A stretch of 64,000 nucleotides of DNA from Arthrobacter cupressi (lineage in GTDB: Bacteria; Actinomycetota; Actinomycetes; Actinomycetales; Micrococcaceae): positions 310,001 through 374,000 of the forward strand of contig NZ_FNEI01000001.1 in the NCBI RefSeq assembly GCF_900099975.1, given 5' to 3'. Made by a program: the position numbers and the translations under genes. Shown one piece after another: positions 34,058 to 42,263 of this stretch (positions within the stretch are counted from its first letter, which is position 1; every line of letters starts with the position of its first letter). The notes under the pieces are model-generated. The model saw only the letters and a program-made list of their open reading frames with translations. It ran no database searches and was not told where the DNA came from.

Positions 34058-35410
34058 ATGTTTGACCTTTCCCACGCGGCTCCGCGTGCAGCCAAGCTCA
34101 CAGTGCTTGGCATCGGTGTCGCGTTCCTGGCCACGGCCTGCGGTGGTTCGCCGAGCCCCAGCGCAACCTCGGCCACCACTCCGGCAGCAGGAGGCGTCTC
34201 CTGCCCGGCGCCGACCGCAAGCGCCAGCGCAAGTGCAAGTGCAGCACCCTCCACCGGGGCGGTGCCGCCGTCGAGCACAACCACCGACGTTCCCCTGAAG
34301 CTCGGCTCCCTGCTGCCCACTACCGGCAACCTGGCCTTCCTCGGCCCACCCGAAATCGCCGGCGTGAACCTTGCCGTCAAGGAGGTCAACGCCGCGGGCG
34401 GCGTGCTGGGCAAGCCGGTACAGGTGACCCACCGGGATTCCGGTGACACGAAGACCGACACCGCCACGCAGTCAGCCACCGCGCTGCTGGCAGGCGGTGC
34501 GCAGGCCATCATCGGTGCCGCCTCCTCGTCCGTGTCGAAGACCGTGATCAACCAGATCACCGGCGCCGGCGTCATCCAGTTCTCGCCCGCCAACACGTCC
34601 CCGGACTTCACCGCCTGGGATGACAAGGGCCTGTACTGGCGCACCGCACCGTCGGACGTCCTGCAGGGCAAGGTCCTCGGCAACTACATCGCAACCTGTG
34701 GGGTCCAGACCGTTGGCATGATCGTGCTTAACGACGCTTACGGAACCGGCCTGCAGAAGTACGTGAAGGAATCCTTCGAAGGTGCAGGCGGCAAGGTGGT
34801 GTCCGAGGAGCTCTACAATACGGGCGACTCGCAGTTCCAGGCCCAGGTGGACAAGGTGGTGGCAGCCAAGCCGGACGCCATCGTCCTGATCACCTTCGAC
34901 GAAGCGAAGTCCATCATCCCGCTGCTGACGGCCAAGGGCATTCCCGGCAAGCAGCTGTTCCTGGTGGACGGCAACACCTCGGACTACAGCAAGGTCTTCA
35001 AGCCCGGCACCATGACCGGGGCCCACGGCACCTTCCCGGGTACCTTCACCAAGGATGAGTTCAAGAAGTCACTCCTGACGGCGGACCCGAAGCTGAAGGA
35101 CTTCACCTATGGTGGCGAGTCATATGACGCCGTGAACCTGATCGCGTTGGCCTCCGAAGCCGCCAAGAGCACCAAGGGCGTGGACATCGCCAAGAAGCTC
35201 AAGGAAGTTTCCGAGGTCGGCGAGAAGTGCACCGACTACGCTTCCTGCGTCACCCTGCTGCGCAACGGCAAGGATATCGACTACGACGGCAAGTCCGGTC
35301 CGGTCACGTTCTCCGATGCGGGCGACCCCACGGAAGCCTACATCGGCATCTACGAGTACAAGGATGACAACACCTTGAGCCCGGTCCAGGAAGAGTTCGG
35401 CAAGCTGTAA
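34058..35410 (+). CDS. livJ: branched-chain amino-acid-type ABC substrate-binding lipoprotein
   Basis: This 450-residue lipoprotein is the extracellular receptor of a Liv-type importer. The signal sequence ends in the lipobox LATAC (C28). A low-complexity S/A/P linker follows at about 30-75. The periplasmic-binding fold type I of LivJ/AmiC class begins at LKLGSLLPTTGNLAFLGPPE and includes the ASSSVSKTV ligand loop. GAGGAGA precedes the ATG. Leucine/isoleucine/valine is the family default; amides, urea or other amino acids remain possible. It is convergent with livF, and the rest of the transporter is on the minus strand. Confidence 0.9.
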   Translation: MFDLSHAAPRAAKLTVLGIGVAFLATACGGSPSPSATSATTPAAGGVSCPAPTASASASASAAPSTGAVPPSSTTTDVPLKLGSLLPTTGNLAFLGPPEIAGVNLAVKEVNAAGGVLGKPVQVTHRDSGDTKTDTATQSATALLAGGAQAIIGAASSSVSKTVINQITGAGVIQFSPANTSPDFTAWDDKGLYWRTAPSDVLQGKVLGNYIATCGVQTVGMIVLNDAYGTGLQKYVKESFEGAGGKVVSEELYNTGDSQFQAQVDKVVAAKPDAIVLITFDEAKSIIPLLTAKGIPGKQLFLVDGNTSDYSKVFKPGTMTGAHGTFPGTFTKDEFKKSLLTADPKLKDFTYGGESYDAVNLIALASEAAKSTKGVDIAKKLKEVSEVGEKCTDYASCVTLLRNGKDIDYDGKSGPVTFSDAGDPTEAYIGIYEYKDDNTLSPVQEEFGKL

Positions 35411-35428
35411 GCCGGCCCCTCCAGCCAA

Positions 35429-35466
35429 CAAGGAAGCCCCGGAGCGAATGCTCCGGGGCTTCCTTG
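35429..35466. terminator. bidirectional terminator between livJ and livF
   Basis: A 17-bp perfect stem with a GAAT loop (35429-35445 with 35450-35466). The outer arms CAAGGAAG/CTTCCTTG suit both directions. Confidence 0.88.
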
Positions 35467-35495
35467 CTCGTGTACGGGCTTCGTGTGCGGCGGCG

Positions 35496-36281
35496 TTACT
35501 GGCCTTCGCCCTCCACGGTGTCTGCCAGCGTACCGAGGTACAGCTGAATGACCTTGGGGTCCTTCATCAGTTCCCGTCCGGTGCCCGTGTACGCGTCCTT
35601 GCCCTGGTCCAGGACATAGCCGCGGTCGCAGATCTGCAGGCAGCGGCGGGCGTTCTGCTCCACCATGATCACGGACACGCCCGCGCGGTTGATCTCGTGG
35701 ACCCGCAGGAACGTCTCGTCCTGCTTCACGGGGGAGAGGCCGGCCGAGGGTTCGTCCAGCAGCAGCACAGCCGGGTCCATCATCAGGGCCCGTCCCATGG
35801 CCACCATCTGGCGTTCCCCGCCCGAGAGCGAACCGGCGCGCTGGGCGCGGCGCCGGCCGAGTTCGGGGAACAGTTCGGTGACGAAGTTGAAGCGCTCGGC
35901 GAAGACCTTGGGCCGCTGGAACAGGCCCATCTGCAGGTTCTCCTCGATGGTCAGGGCCGCGAACACATTGTTGGTCTGCGGGACGAAGCCCAGGCCCTGC
36001 GAAACCAGCTTGTTGGCCTTGAGGCCCGTGAGGTCCTTGCCGTGCACCACCACCGAGCCCGAGTGCACTTTCACCAGGCCAAACATGGCCTTCAGCAGCG
36101 TGGATTTGCCGGCGCCGTTGGGTCCGATGATGCCAATCAGTTCGCCCTTGCGGGCCTCGATGCTACAGCCGTTGAGGATGTTGACGCCGGGCAGGTAGCC
36201 CGCCACGAGGTCGGTAACCTTGACGACGGCGTCCCCGGCGGGTGCGTTGCCCGCCGCCGGCATGGCGCTGGTGGCGCTCAT
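35496..36281 (-). CDS. livF: Liv-type ABC transporter ATP-binding protein
   Basis: This 261-residue ATPase has Walker A IGPNGAGKSTLL near residue 55, signature LSGGERQMVAMGRAL and Walker B VLLLDEPSAGLSP. PQTNNVFAALTIEENLQMGL is the Q-loop region as in LivF. The first 20 residues are an A/G-rich extension. It overlaps livG by 4 nt (ATGA) and is the last gene of livH-M-G-F. It drives import together with LivG. Confidence 0.94.
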   Translation of the reverse strand: MSATSAMPAAGNAPAGDAVVKVTDLVAGYLPGVNILNGCSIEARKGELIGIIGPNGAGKSTLLKAMFGLVKVHSGSVVVHGKDLTGLKANKLVSQGLGFVPQTNNVFAALTIEENLQMGLFQRPKVFAERFNFVTELFPELGRRRAQRAGSLSGGERQMVAMGRALMMDPAVLLLDEPSAGLSPVKQDETFLRVHEINRAGVSVIMVEQNARRCLQICDRGYVLDQGKDAYTGTGRELMKDPKVIQLYLGTLADTVEGEGQ

Positions 36282-37279
36282 TTGCCTTCCTCCTCTTCCA
36301 AGCGGGCTTCGATGGCCTCCGGCGCGATGATGCCGGCGTCCTCGGTGCCCACGATCGATTCTTCGTCCGCTTCCAGTTCGGCCTCGAGTTCCCGGATGCC
36401 TTCGGCGTCGCCGAGATCGACGTCGTGGTGGGCGCCCAGGTAGGCGTCGATCACGGCAGGGTCTTTCATGACCTCCGCGGGGGGACCTTCCGCGACGATC
36501 CGTCCTTCCGCCATCACCACCACCCAGTCGGCGATGTGCCGCACCATGTTCATGTCGTGTTCGACGAACAGCACGGTCATGCCTTCGGCCTTGAGGTTCT
36601 TGATGTGGTCCAGCAGCGACTGGGTGAGGGCCGGGTTGACGCCGGCCATCGGTTCGTCAAGCATCACCAGCTTGGGCCGCACCATCAGGGAGCGGGCCAT
36701 TTCCAGCAGCTTCCGCTGTCCGCCGGAGAGCGAGGCGGCGTAGTCGTCCTTCTTGGTGTCCAGCTTGAACTTCTCCAGCAGGACATCGGCGTGCTTGGTG
36801 ATCTCCCGTTCCCGGCCGCCCCAGATGTTCTTGAAGAGGGCCTTGGACAGCCTTTCCCCGGGCTGGTTGGCCGCGCCGAGCCGCATGTTTTCCATGACGG
36901 TCAGCTTGCCCATCACCTTGGTCAGCTGGAAGGTGCGCACCATGCCCATCCGGGCCACCTTGTAGGAGGAGACGCCGGCGATGTTGTTTCCTTCGAAGGT
37001 CCACGACCCGGAATTGGGGGTGTCGAAGCCGGTCAGCAGGTTGAACAGCGTGGTCTTGCCGGCGCCGTTGGGCCCGATGAGCGCGGTGATCTTGTGGCGC
37101 GGGATTTCCAGGTGTTCGACGTCGACGGCGCTGATGCCACCGAAGTTCCGGGTGACGTTGTCCGCCACCACGATCGGGTCGCGCTTCTTGCAGCCGGGCA
37201 GGTTTTCGCCGACGGCGATTGCCCGGGTGTCGGTCATGTAGTCGATGTTGTCAGGGTTCTGACCGTTGGTCCCGCTCAT
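36278..37279 (-). CDS. livG: Liv-type ABC transporter ATP-binding protein, extended
   Basis: This 333-residue ATPase is longer than the usual LivG of about 255. The core has Walker A IGPNGAGKTTLF near residue 71, signature SLSGGQRKLLEMARSLM and Walker B VMLDEPMAGVNP, with the LivG-type AYLGAHHDV end. About 40 polar residues precede the core. A strongly acidic tail of roughly 45 residues, rich in E, D, A and L, follows it. The role of the tails is unknown. Both ends overlap neighbours by 4 nt. Confidence 0.93.
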   Translation of the reverse strand: MSGTNGQNPDNIDYMTDTRAIAVGENLPGCKKRDPIVVADNVTRNFGGISAVDVEHLEIPRHKITALIGPNGAGKTTLFNLLTGFDTPNSGSWTFEGNNIAGVSSYKVARMGMVRTFQLTKVMGKLTVMENMRLGAANQPGERLSKALFKNIWGGREREITKHADVLLEKFKLDTKKDDYAASLSGGQRKLLEMARSLMVRPKLVMLDEPMAGVNPALTQSLLDHIKNLKAEGMTVLFVEHDMNMVRHIADWVVVMAEGRIVAEGPPAEVMKDPAVIDAYLGAHHDVDLGDAEGIRELEAELEADEESIVGTEDAGIIAPEAIEARLEEEEGK

Positions 37280-38247
37280 GCGAACGCCAGCTCCTTTTTG
37301 TTACCGAAGACGCCCTGCGGCCTGAAGATCATCAGGAGCATCAGCGCGATGCCGACCAGGATGAAGCGCAACTGGCCGGCCTGGACGATCGAGAGGAAGG
37401 TGATGGCCCCGGACTCGATGAGGCCTGCGAGCAGGTTTTGGGTCAGGGACAGCACCACCCAGAAGATCATGGCCCCGACAATCGGGCCCAGTACCGTGGA
37501 CATGCCGCCGAGCAGAAGGACCGTCCACAGGAAGAACGTGAGTTCCGTAGCGTAGTTGGCGGGCTGCACCGATCCGCGGGGAAGGGTGAACAGCAGCCCG
37601 GCCAAGGCGCCAAGGATGCCGCCGATCACCAGCGCCTGCATCTTGTAGGCATAGACGTTCTTGCCCAGGGAACGGACAGCGTTCTCGTCCTCGCGGATGC
37701 CCTTGAGGACCCGGCCCCAGGGGCTGCGCATCAGCAGCCAGACAATCACTGCACAGAGGATGACGACCAGCCAGCTGACCACGCGGACGTAGAAATCCCG
37801 GTTGCTCCAGCCGAAGATGTAGGTCCCGGGCGGGAACGGGTTGAAGGAGTCGAATTCCCGCTGGAAGGTGGACAGACCGTCGGCGGAGCCGGTGATCCGG
37901 AACAGTGTATTGGTGGTGACGATGTACCGGATGATTTCCGCCGCGGCGATGGTGACGATGGCCAGGTAGTCGGCGCGCAGGCGCAGCGTAGGCACGCCGA
38001 GCAGGAGGCCGAAGATGACGGCGCTGAGCAGTGCGATCAGCAGACCGACCACGAACGGGACCTTGAAGGTGAGCGTCGAGATCGCGAAACCGTAGGCGCC
38101 CACCGCCATGAAACCGGCCTGGCCGAAGTTCAGCAGGCCCGAGTAGCCGAAGTGCACGGCGAGGCCGAGCGCGGCAAGCGCGTAGGCCGCCGTCGTCGGT
38201 GTGACGATTTCGCCGAGGGCGAGAGAGAGGATATTTCCGAAGTCCAT
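37276..38247 (-). CDS. livM: Liv-type ABC transporter permease
   Basis: This 323-residue permease of the BPD_transp_2 family has about eight to ten helices. HFGYSGLLNFGQAGFMAVGAYGFA is the LivM/LivH signature, and the EDENAVRSLGKNVYAYK loop is the cytoplasmic coupling region contacting the ATPases. It pairs with LivH in the membrane. It overlaps livG by 4 nt and lies 9 nt after the livH stop. Confidence 0.94.
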   Translation of the reverse strand: MDFGNILSLALGEIVTPTTAAYALAALGLAVHFGYSGLLNFGQAGFMAVGAYGFAISTLTFKVPFVVGLLIALLSAVIFGLLLGVPTLRLRADYLAIVTIAAAEIIRYIVTTNTLFRITGSADGLSTFQREFDSFNPFPPGTYIFGWSNRDFYVRVVSWLVVILCAVIVWLLMRSPWGRVLKGIREDENAVRSLGKNVYAYKMQALVIGGILGALAGLLFTLPRGSVQPANYATELTFFLWTVLLLGGMSTVLGPIVGAMIFWVVLSLTQNLLAGLIESGAITFLSIVQAGQLRFILVGIALMLLMIFRPQGVFGNKKELAFA

Positions 38248-38256
38248 TGCTTGTTC

Positions 38257-39594
38257 CTAACCCACACGCTCACGCCGGCCGAGGATGCCCTGCGGACGGA
38301 AGAGGAGGACAACGATCATGACGACGAGTGCGCCCACATACTTCAGGTCCGGCGGCAGCACGAGGCTGGTCAGTTCGATGAAGATGCCGACCACCAGGGA
38401 GCCGACCAGGGCGCCGAAGACGGTGCCGAGGCCGCCGAGGGTGACGCCGGCGAAGATGGCCAGGAGGATCTGCGTTCCCATGTCCCAGGTGACGCCGGGG
38501 CGGTAGTACGCCCAGAGGATGCCGCCCAGGGCGGCCAGGAAGCCGCCGACGACCCAGACGATCCGGATGACGCGGTCCACGTCGATGCCCGACGCCGCGG
38601 CGAGTGCCGGATTGTCCGCCACCGCACGGGTGGCTTTGCCTAGCCGGGTCTTGAGCAGCAGGAGACCCAAGGCAGCGATTACCACGGCGGCGATCAGCAG
38701 AGACCAGAGGGTATTCGGGGAAATGGAGATCGGCCCGAGCTGCACGTCCGTGACCTGCGAACCGGGGAGCTGCTGGGTGTCGCCGCCGAAGAAGAACTGG
38801 AACACATACCGGGCGGCGAGGGCCAGGCCGATCGAGACGATCATCATCGGCACGAGGCCCGTTCCGCGGCGCCGCAGCGGACGCCACAGTCCGGCGTCCT
38901 GGACGTACCCGAACGCGGCGCCCGCCACAAGGGCCAGCGTGATCGCGAGCCAGACCGGCAGACCCCACGCGTTGAAGGCGAAGACGCCGAGGGCGCCGAT
39001 GGTCACCATCTCGCCGTGGGCGAAGTTGGTCAGGCCGGTAGTCCCGAAGATCAGCGACAGGCCCACGGACGCAAGGGCCAGCAGCATGCCGAAGCTCACC
39101 CCGGCTACGAGGCGGTTGAGCAGGTTCTGGCCGAAGTCCTGGCCTTGCACCACAATGCCCTTGCCGAAGGCGAAAATCACCGAGAGGTTTGAGGTCTGGC
39201 TGAAGGAGACGTCCCGGGGATTCTGCTGGCCGTCGGCCAGCTTGATGCCTTCCGGCAGGGTGGAGGTGTCCAGCTCAACGGTGTAGGTTCCCTTGGCCGG
39301 CACCGGGATGGTCCAGGCACCGTTGGCGCCTGAGGTTGCCGAGCCTTCGAAGTTGTTGCCTTTGACGGAAATCCGGACGCCGGGAATCGGAGCGCGGGCA
39401 TCATCACGGAGGAATCCGCTGATGTTGTTCTGGAAACCTTGTTGAGCGGGCGACGGCGAAGGCGACGGGGTGGTTGCCTGCGCCGCGGGGGCTGCCAGCA
39501 GCAGTGCTGCCACGAGGGCCGCGAAGAACGCCCCCACAACTTGCTGCAGTCCCGCATGCGGTCTCTTGGACCGCTTTCTGCTTATGCTTCTCAA
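38257..39594 (-). CDS. livH: LivH-type permease with N-terminal extracytoplasmic regulatory-like domain
   Basis: The protein has about 445 residues; ordinary LivH has about 290. Residues 1-40 form a signal peptide (basic RKRSKR, hydrophobic core, AAQA end). A short S/P linker is followed at about 50-125 by a carboxypeptidase regulatory-like beta domain (ISGFLRDDARAPIPGVRISV, WTIPVPAKGTYTVELD). The permease starts near 145 with GVSFGMLLALASVGLSLIFG and TNFAHGEMVTIGALG. TTG 39594 is chosen because GGAAGG lies 8 nt ahead; ATG 39636 has no such site. It is the first gene of livHMGF. Confidence 0.88.
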   Translation of the reverse strand: MRSISRKRSKRPHAGLQQVVGAFFAALVAALLLAAPAAQATTPSPSPSPAQQGFQNNISGFLRDDARAPIPGVRISVKGNNFEGSATSGANGAWTIPVPAKGTYTVELDTSTLPEGIKLADGQQNPRDVSFSQTSNLSVIFAFGKGIVVQGQDFGQNLLNRLVAGVSFGMLLALASVGLSLIFGTTGLTNFAHGEMVTIGALGVFAFNAWGLPVWLAITLALVAGAAFGYVQDAGLWRPLRRRGTGLVPMMIVSIGLALAARYVFQFFFGGDTQQLPGSQVTDVQLGPISISPNTLWSLLIAAVVIAALGLLLLKTRLGKATRAVADNPALAAASGIDVDRVIRIVWVVGGFLAALGGILWAYYRPGVTWDMGTQILLAIFAGVTLGGLGTVFGALVGSLVVGIFIELTSLVLPPDLKYVGALVVMIVVLLFRPQGILGRRERVG

Positions 39595-39636
39595 AATGGA
39601 AAACCTTCCACATTGGGGGTGGTCCCGGTGCGCCAT

Positions 39637-39949
39637 TGCAGCCGGTGCGAACGGTCATGGGCTCGGCGCACAGCTTCCGTAGCCTCTGCTGTGTGACTTG
39701 CATCACCCATGCGTGCTTATGCTACCGCCGAGCGAGCGCGAATAATGCTGTGCGCAGGGCTCCGGAGGTAGCGATCAGATAACAACTGTGAAGCCTGAGG
39801 CAACAAACAAGGCCGGGACGCAGCCGGAAATCCACTGCCCAAAGACGTTTTCGAACCGTGATCATCGGCCGGAACTTTCTCTCCCCGCCGGGCGTGGGAA
39901 TTGGTAGCGTAAATTATCACAACGCCCTTATTCAGGAGGACATCCCACC
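39637..39949. other. divergent regulatory region, livH / Bax1-I gene
   Basis: No gene is seen. It contains a CRP-like palindrome at 39692-39707 and AT-rich sequence before the plus-strand gene (TAAATTAT near 39911), where that gene's promoter probably lies. The AGGAGG site for the next gene is at its right end. Confidence 0.5.
39692..39707 (-). promoter_or_regulatory. CRP/GlxR-like operator before livH
   Basis: TGTGA-CTTGCA-TCACC matches the CRP core at 9 of 10 fixed positions. Its centre is about 106 nt upstream of the livH TTG start, nearly the same distance as the site before livJ. Confidence 0.5.
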
Positions 39950-40915
39950 ATGGCACTCGGCGGCAACCCGATCTTCAACGGAAAGAATTTCCGTGGGGCT
40001 ACGCAGGCACCGCCTGTTCCCGCCCATCCGTACGGCCAAAACCCGTACGGCCAAAACCCGTACGGCCAAAATCCCTACGGACAGGCCCCATATGGCCAGA
40101 ATCCCTATGGCCAGGCCCCGTACGGCCAGGCCCCGCAGGGCCAGCCCGGCTGGGGGACGCCGCCACAGGGCATGAGCCGCGAGCAGCTCGAGCAGATGTA
40201 CAACCGGCCCGCCGCCGGTCCGGCTGACACCGGCCGCATGACGTTCGACGACGTCATCATCAAGACTGCGGCCTGCCTCGCCGTGGTGGTGCTCGGCGCA
40301 GCCGTGACGCTGTTCGTTCCGATGGGTACCGCCAGCCTCCTGATGATCGTCGGCGCGCTCGGCGGCTTCGTCCTGGCGCTGGTCAACACCTTCAAGAAGC
40401 AGCCCTCGCCGGCCCTGATCCTGGCGTATGCCGGCCTCGAAGGCTTCTTCCTGGGTGGTCTCACCCGGATCCTGGATGGCATGTTCCCCGGCGTCGGCCT
40501 GCAGGCCGTGATCGGCACCGTCGCGGTGACAGGTGTGACCCTCCTGCTTTTCAAGAGCGGCAAGGTGCGCGCCACACCCAAGGCCATGCGCTTCTTCATG
40601 ATCGCCCTCATTGGTTACGCGGTCTTCGCGCTCATCAACATGGTGATGATGTGGACCGGCGCCGTGGATTCGCCCTTCGGCCTGCGCACGGAGGTGGAGA
40701 TCCTTGGCATTCCGCTGGGTGTCTTCATCGGCCTGCTGGCCATCGGCCTGGCCGCGTTCTCCCTCATCATGGACTTCACCAGCATCGAGGAAGGCGTCCG
40801 CGCCGGCGCTCCGGAGCGCTATTCCTGGACCGCAGCCTTCGGCCTGACCGTCACCTTGGTGTGGCTGTACGTGGAAATCATCCGCCTGCTGGCCATCCTG
40901 CGCGGCGACGACTAG
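39950..40915 (+). CDS. Bax inhibitor-1/YccA family membrane protein
   Basis: The product is 321 residues. The N-terminal 90 residues are disordered and contain seven tandem YGQ(N/A)P units. Seven hydrophobic segments follow from about residue 103, including AGLEGFFLGGLTRILDGMFPG and the late MDFTSIEEGVRAGAPE motif. These mark the actinobacterial Bax1-I/YccA-like family, proposed elsewhere to be pH-sensitive calcium leak channels; the role in this group is untested. AGGAGGA lies 9 nt before the ATG. A bidirectional terminator follows. Confidence 0.9.
   Translation: MALGGNPIFNGKNFRGATQAPPVPAHPYGQNPYGQNPYGQNPYGQAPYGQNPYGQAPYGQAPQGQPGWGTPPQGMSREQLEQMYNRPAAGPADTGRMTFDDVIIKTAACLAVVVLGAAVTLFVPMGTASLLMIVGALGGFVLALVNTFKKQPSPALILAYAGLEGFFLGGLTRILDGMFPGVGLQAVIGTVAVTGVTLLLFKSGKVRATPKAMRFFMIALIGYAVFALINMVMMWTGAVDSPFGLRTEVEILGIPLGVFIGLLAIGLAAFSLIMDFTSIEEGVRAGAPERYSWTAAFGLTVTLVWLYVEIIRLLAILRGDD
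40031..40135 (+). repeat. seven 15-bp tandem coding repeats (YGQ[N/A]P)
   Basis: Seven in-register 15-bp units starting TA(C/T)GG(C/A)CA. The first two are identical, and later ones differ mainly at third positions and in an Asn-to-Ala change. The pattern suggests recent slippage followed by drift. Confidence 0.9.
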
Positions 40916-40928
40916 CTGTAGCTAACAG

Positions 40929-40964
40929 AAGATGAGGGCCCCGCTTCGGCGGGGCCCTCATCTT
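40929..40964. terminator. bidirectional terminator
   Basis: A 16-bp perfect stem with a TTCG loop (40929-40944 with 40949-40964) between the convergent Bax1-I and thiolase genes. Confidence 0.9.
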
Positions 40965-40981
40965 GTTAAGCGAAGCCCCGC

Positions 40982-42220
40982 TCAGCTCAGCCGCTCGAAC
41001 ACCACGGCCATGCCCTGCCCGCCGCCCACGCACAGGGTGGCCAGGCCGAATGTGCCGTCGCGTTCCTGCAGGCCGTTGAGCAGGGTGTTGGTCATCCGGG
41101 CCCCGGTCATGCCGAAGGGGTGGCCCAGGGCAATTGCGCCGCCGTGGACGTTGAGTTTCTCCGGATCAATTCCCAGCTCCCGGGCGCTCGCCACCACCTG
41201 CACGGCGAAGGCTTCGTTCAGCTCCACCAGGTCGATGTCCGCCATGGTCAGCCCGGCCAGGTCCAAAACGCGCCGGGTGGATTCCACCGGGCCCATGCCC
41301 ATGATCTCGGGGGAGAGGGCGCTCGCGGCAGTGGCCACTATGCGCGCCAGCGGTGTCAGGCCAAGCTCCCGCGCGCGGGAGTCGCTCATGACCACGACGG
41401 CGGCCGCGCCGTCGTTCAGCGGGCAGGCGTTCCCGGCGGTGACGGTTCCGCCGCGGCGGAACACCGGCTCCAGGGCACTGACGGCCTCCATTGTGACTCC
41501 CGGCCGGGGCGAATCGTCCCGCTCCACCACGGAGCCGTCGCCCCGGGTGTACGGGGTGATCTCGCGGCTGAAGAATCCCGAGGCAATCGCGGCCTCGGCC
41601 CGGTTCTGGCTGAGCACGCCCCATTCGTCCTGTTCCGCGCGGCTGATCCCGTAGGTGGTGGCCACGTTCTCGGCCGTCTGGCCCATGGCGATGTAGATGT
41701 CCGGCAGGCGGTCCCCGAGCCGCGGATCCGTCCACGGCGTGTTCGACTCCGCCCGGACGGCGGTGCGCTGCTTTGCGGACTGGAAGCGCGGGTTGTGCAC
41801 CCCGGCGTCGCTCTCGCCGGCGCCGGCCCAGTTCTGGTAGCGGGACACCGCCTCAACGCCCCCGGCTACGAAGGCGTGGCCTTCGCCGGCCCGGATGGCG
41901 TGGAAGGCCATGCGCAGGGTCTGCAGGCTGGAGGCACAGAAGCGGTTGACCGTGACCGCGGGAACGTAGTCCAGCCCGCTCAGCACCGCCACCACGCGGG
42001 CCATGTTCGAGCCAGCCTCGCCGCTGGGTTCGGCGCACCCCAGGTACAGGTCGTCCAGTCCGAGCCCAGGGCCCGCGCCGGCGTCGAACGCCGGGATTTT
42101 GCCCAGGGCGGCGGTGACCATGGCGGCGGCCAGGTCGTCCGGGCGTTCGTCCTTGAGGGAGCCTTTGAAGGCCCGGCCGATCGGGCTGCGGGCCATGGAC
42201 ACGATGACAGCCTCAGTCAT
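40982..42220 (-). CDS. acetyl-CoA C-acyltransferase (thiolase)
   Basis: This 412-residue thiolase cleaves or condenses acyl-CoA thioesters. The nucleophile is C95 (NRFCASSLQ), the base histidine is in the [10 protein letters not shown] motif, and the second cysteine is in CVGGGQGMA. It fits a FadA-type beta-oxidation thiolase or an acetyl-CoA acetyltransferase; no beta-oxidation partner is adjacent, so the substrate stays open. The ATG lies 6 nt after a TAAGCT box. Confidence 0.92.
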   Translation of the reverse strand: MTEAVIVSMARSPIGRAFKGSLKDERPDDLAAAMVTAALGKIPAFDAGAGPGLGLDDLYLGCAEPSGEAGSNMARVVAVLSGLDYVPAVTVNRFCASSLQTLRMAFHAIRAGEGHAFVAGGVEAVSRYQNWAGAGESDAGVHNPRFQSAKQRTAVRAESNTPWTDPRLGDRLPDIYIAMGQTAENVATTYGISRAEQDEWGVLSQNRAEAAIASGFFSREITPYTRGDGSVVERDDSPRPGVTMEAVSALEPVFRRGGTVTAGNACPLNDGAAAVVVMSDSRARELGLTPLARIVATAASALSPEIMGMGPVESTRRVLDLAGLTMADIDLVELNEAFAVQVVASARELGIDPEKLNVHGGAIALGHPFGMTGARMTNTLLNGLQERDGTFGLATLCVGGGQGMAVVFERLS

Positions 42221-42226
42221 GGGGCC

Positions 42227-42232
42227 AGCTTA
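42227..42232 (-). promoter_or_regulatory. -10 box of the thiolase gene
   Basis: TAAGCT on the minus strand, 6 nt before ATG 42220. This is a probable leaderless promoter. Confidence 0.5.
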
Positions 42233-42263
42233 CGCCCGCGCCGGGCTCCCGGACCGCGGCCGT

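Noticed and set aside
36242..37555. A 437-codon plus-strand frame opposite livG and livM
   Set aside because: The real genes on the minus strand have all ABC motifs; this frame has none.
39594..39636. ATG at 39636 as the livH start
   Set aside because: It lacks a ribosome-binding site and adds 14 residues before a good signal peptide, whereas TTG 39594 has GGAAGG at normal spacing. Not fully excluded.
40031..40135. Possible CRISPR-like tandem array
   Set aside because: Units are 15 bp, directly adjacent without spacers, and in frame within a coding region.
39858..40175. Plus-strand frame with TAKTR-type repeats overlapping the start of the Bax1-I gene
   Set aside because: The repeats are an out-of-frame reading of the YGQ(N/A)P coding repeat, and the ribosome-binding site serves ATG 39950.
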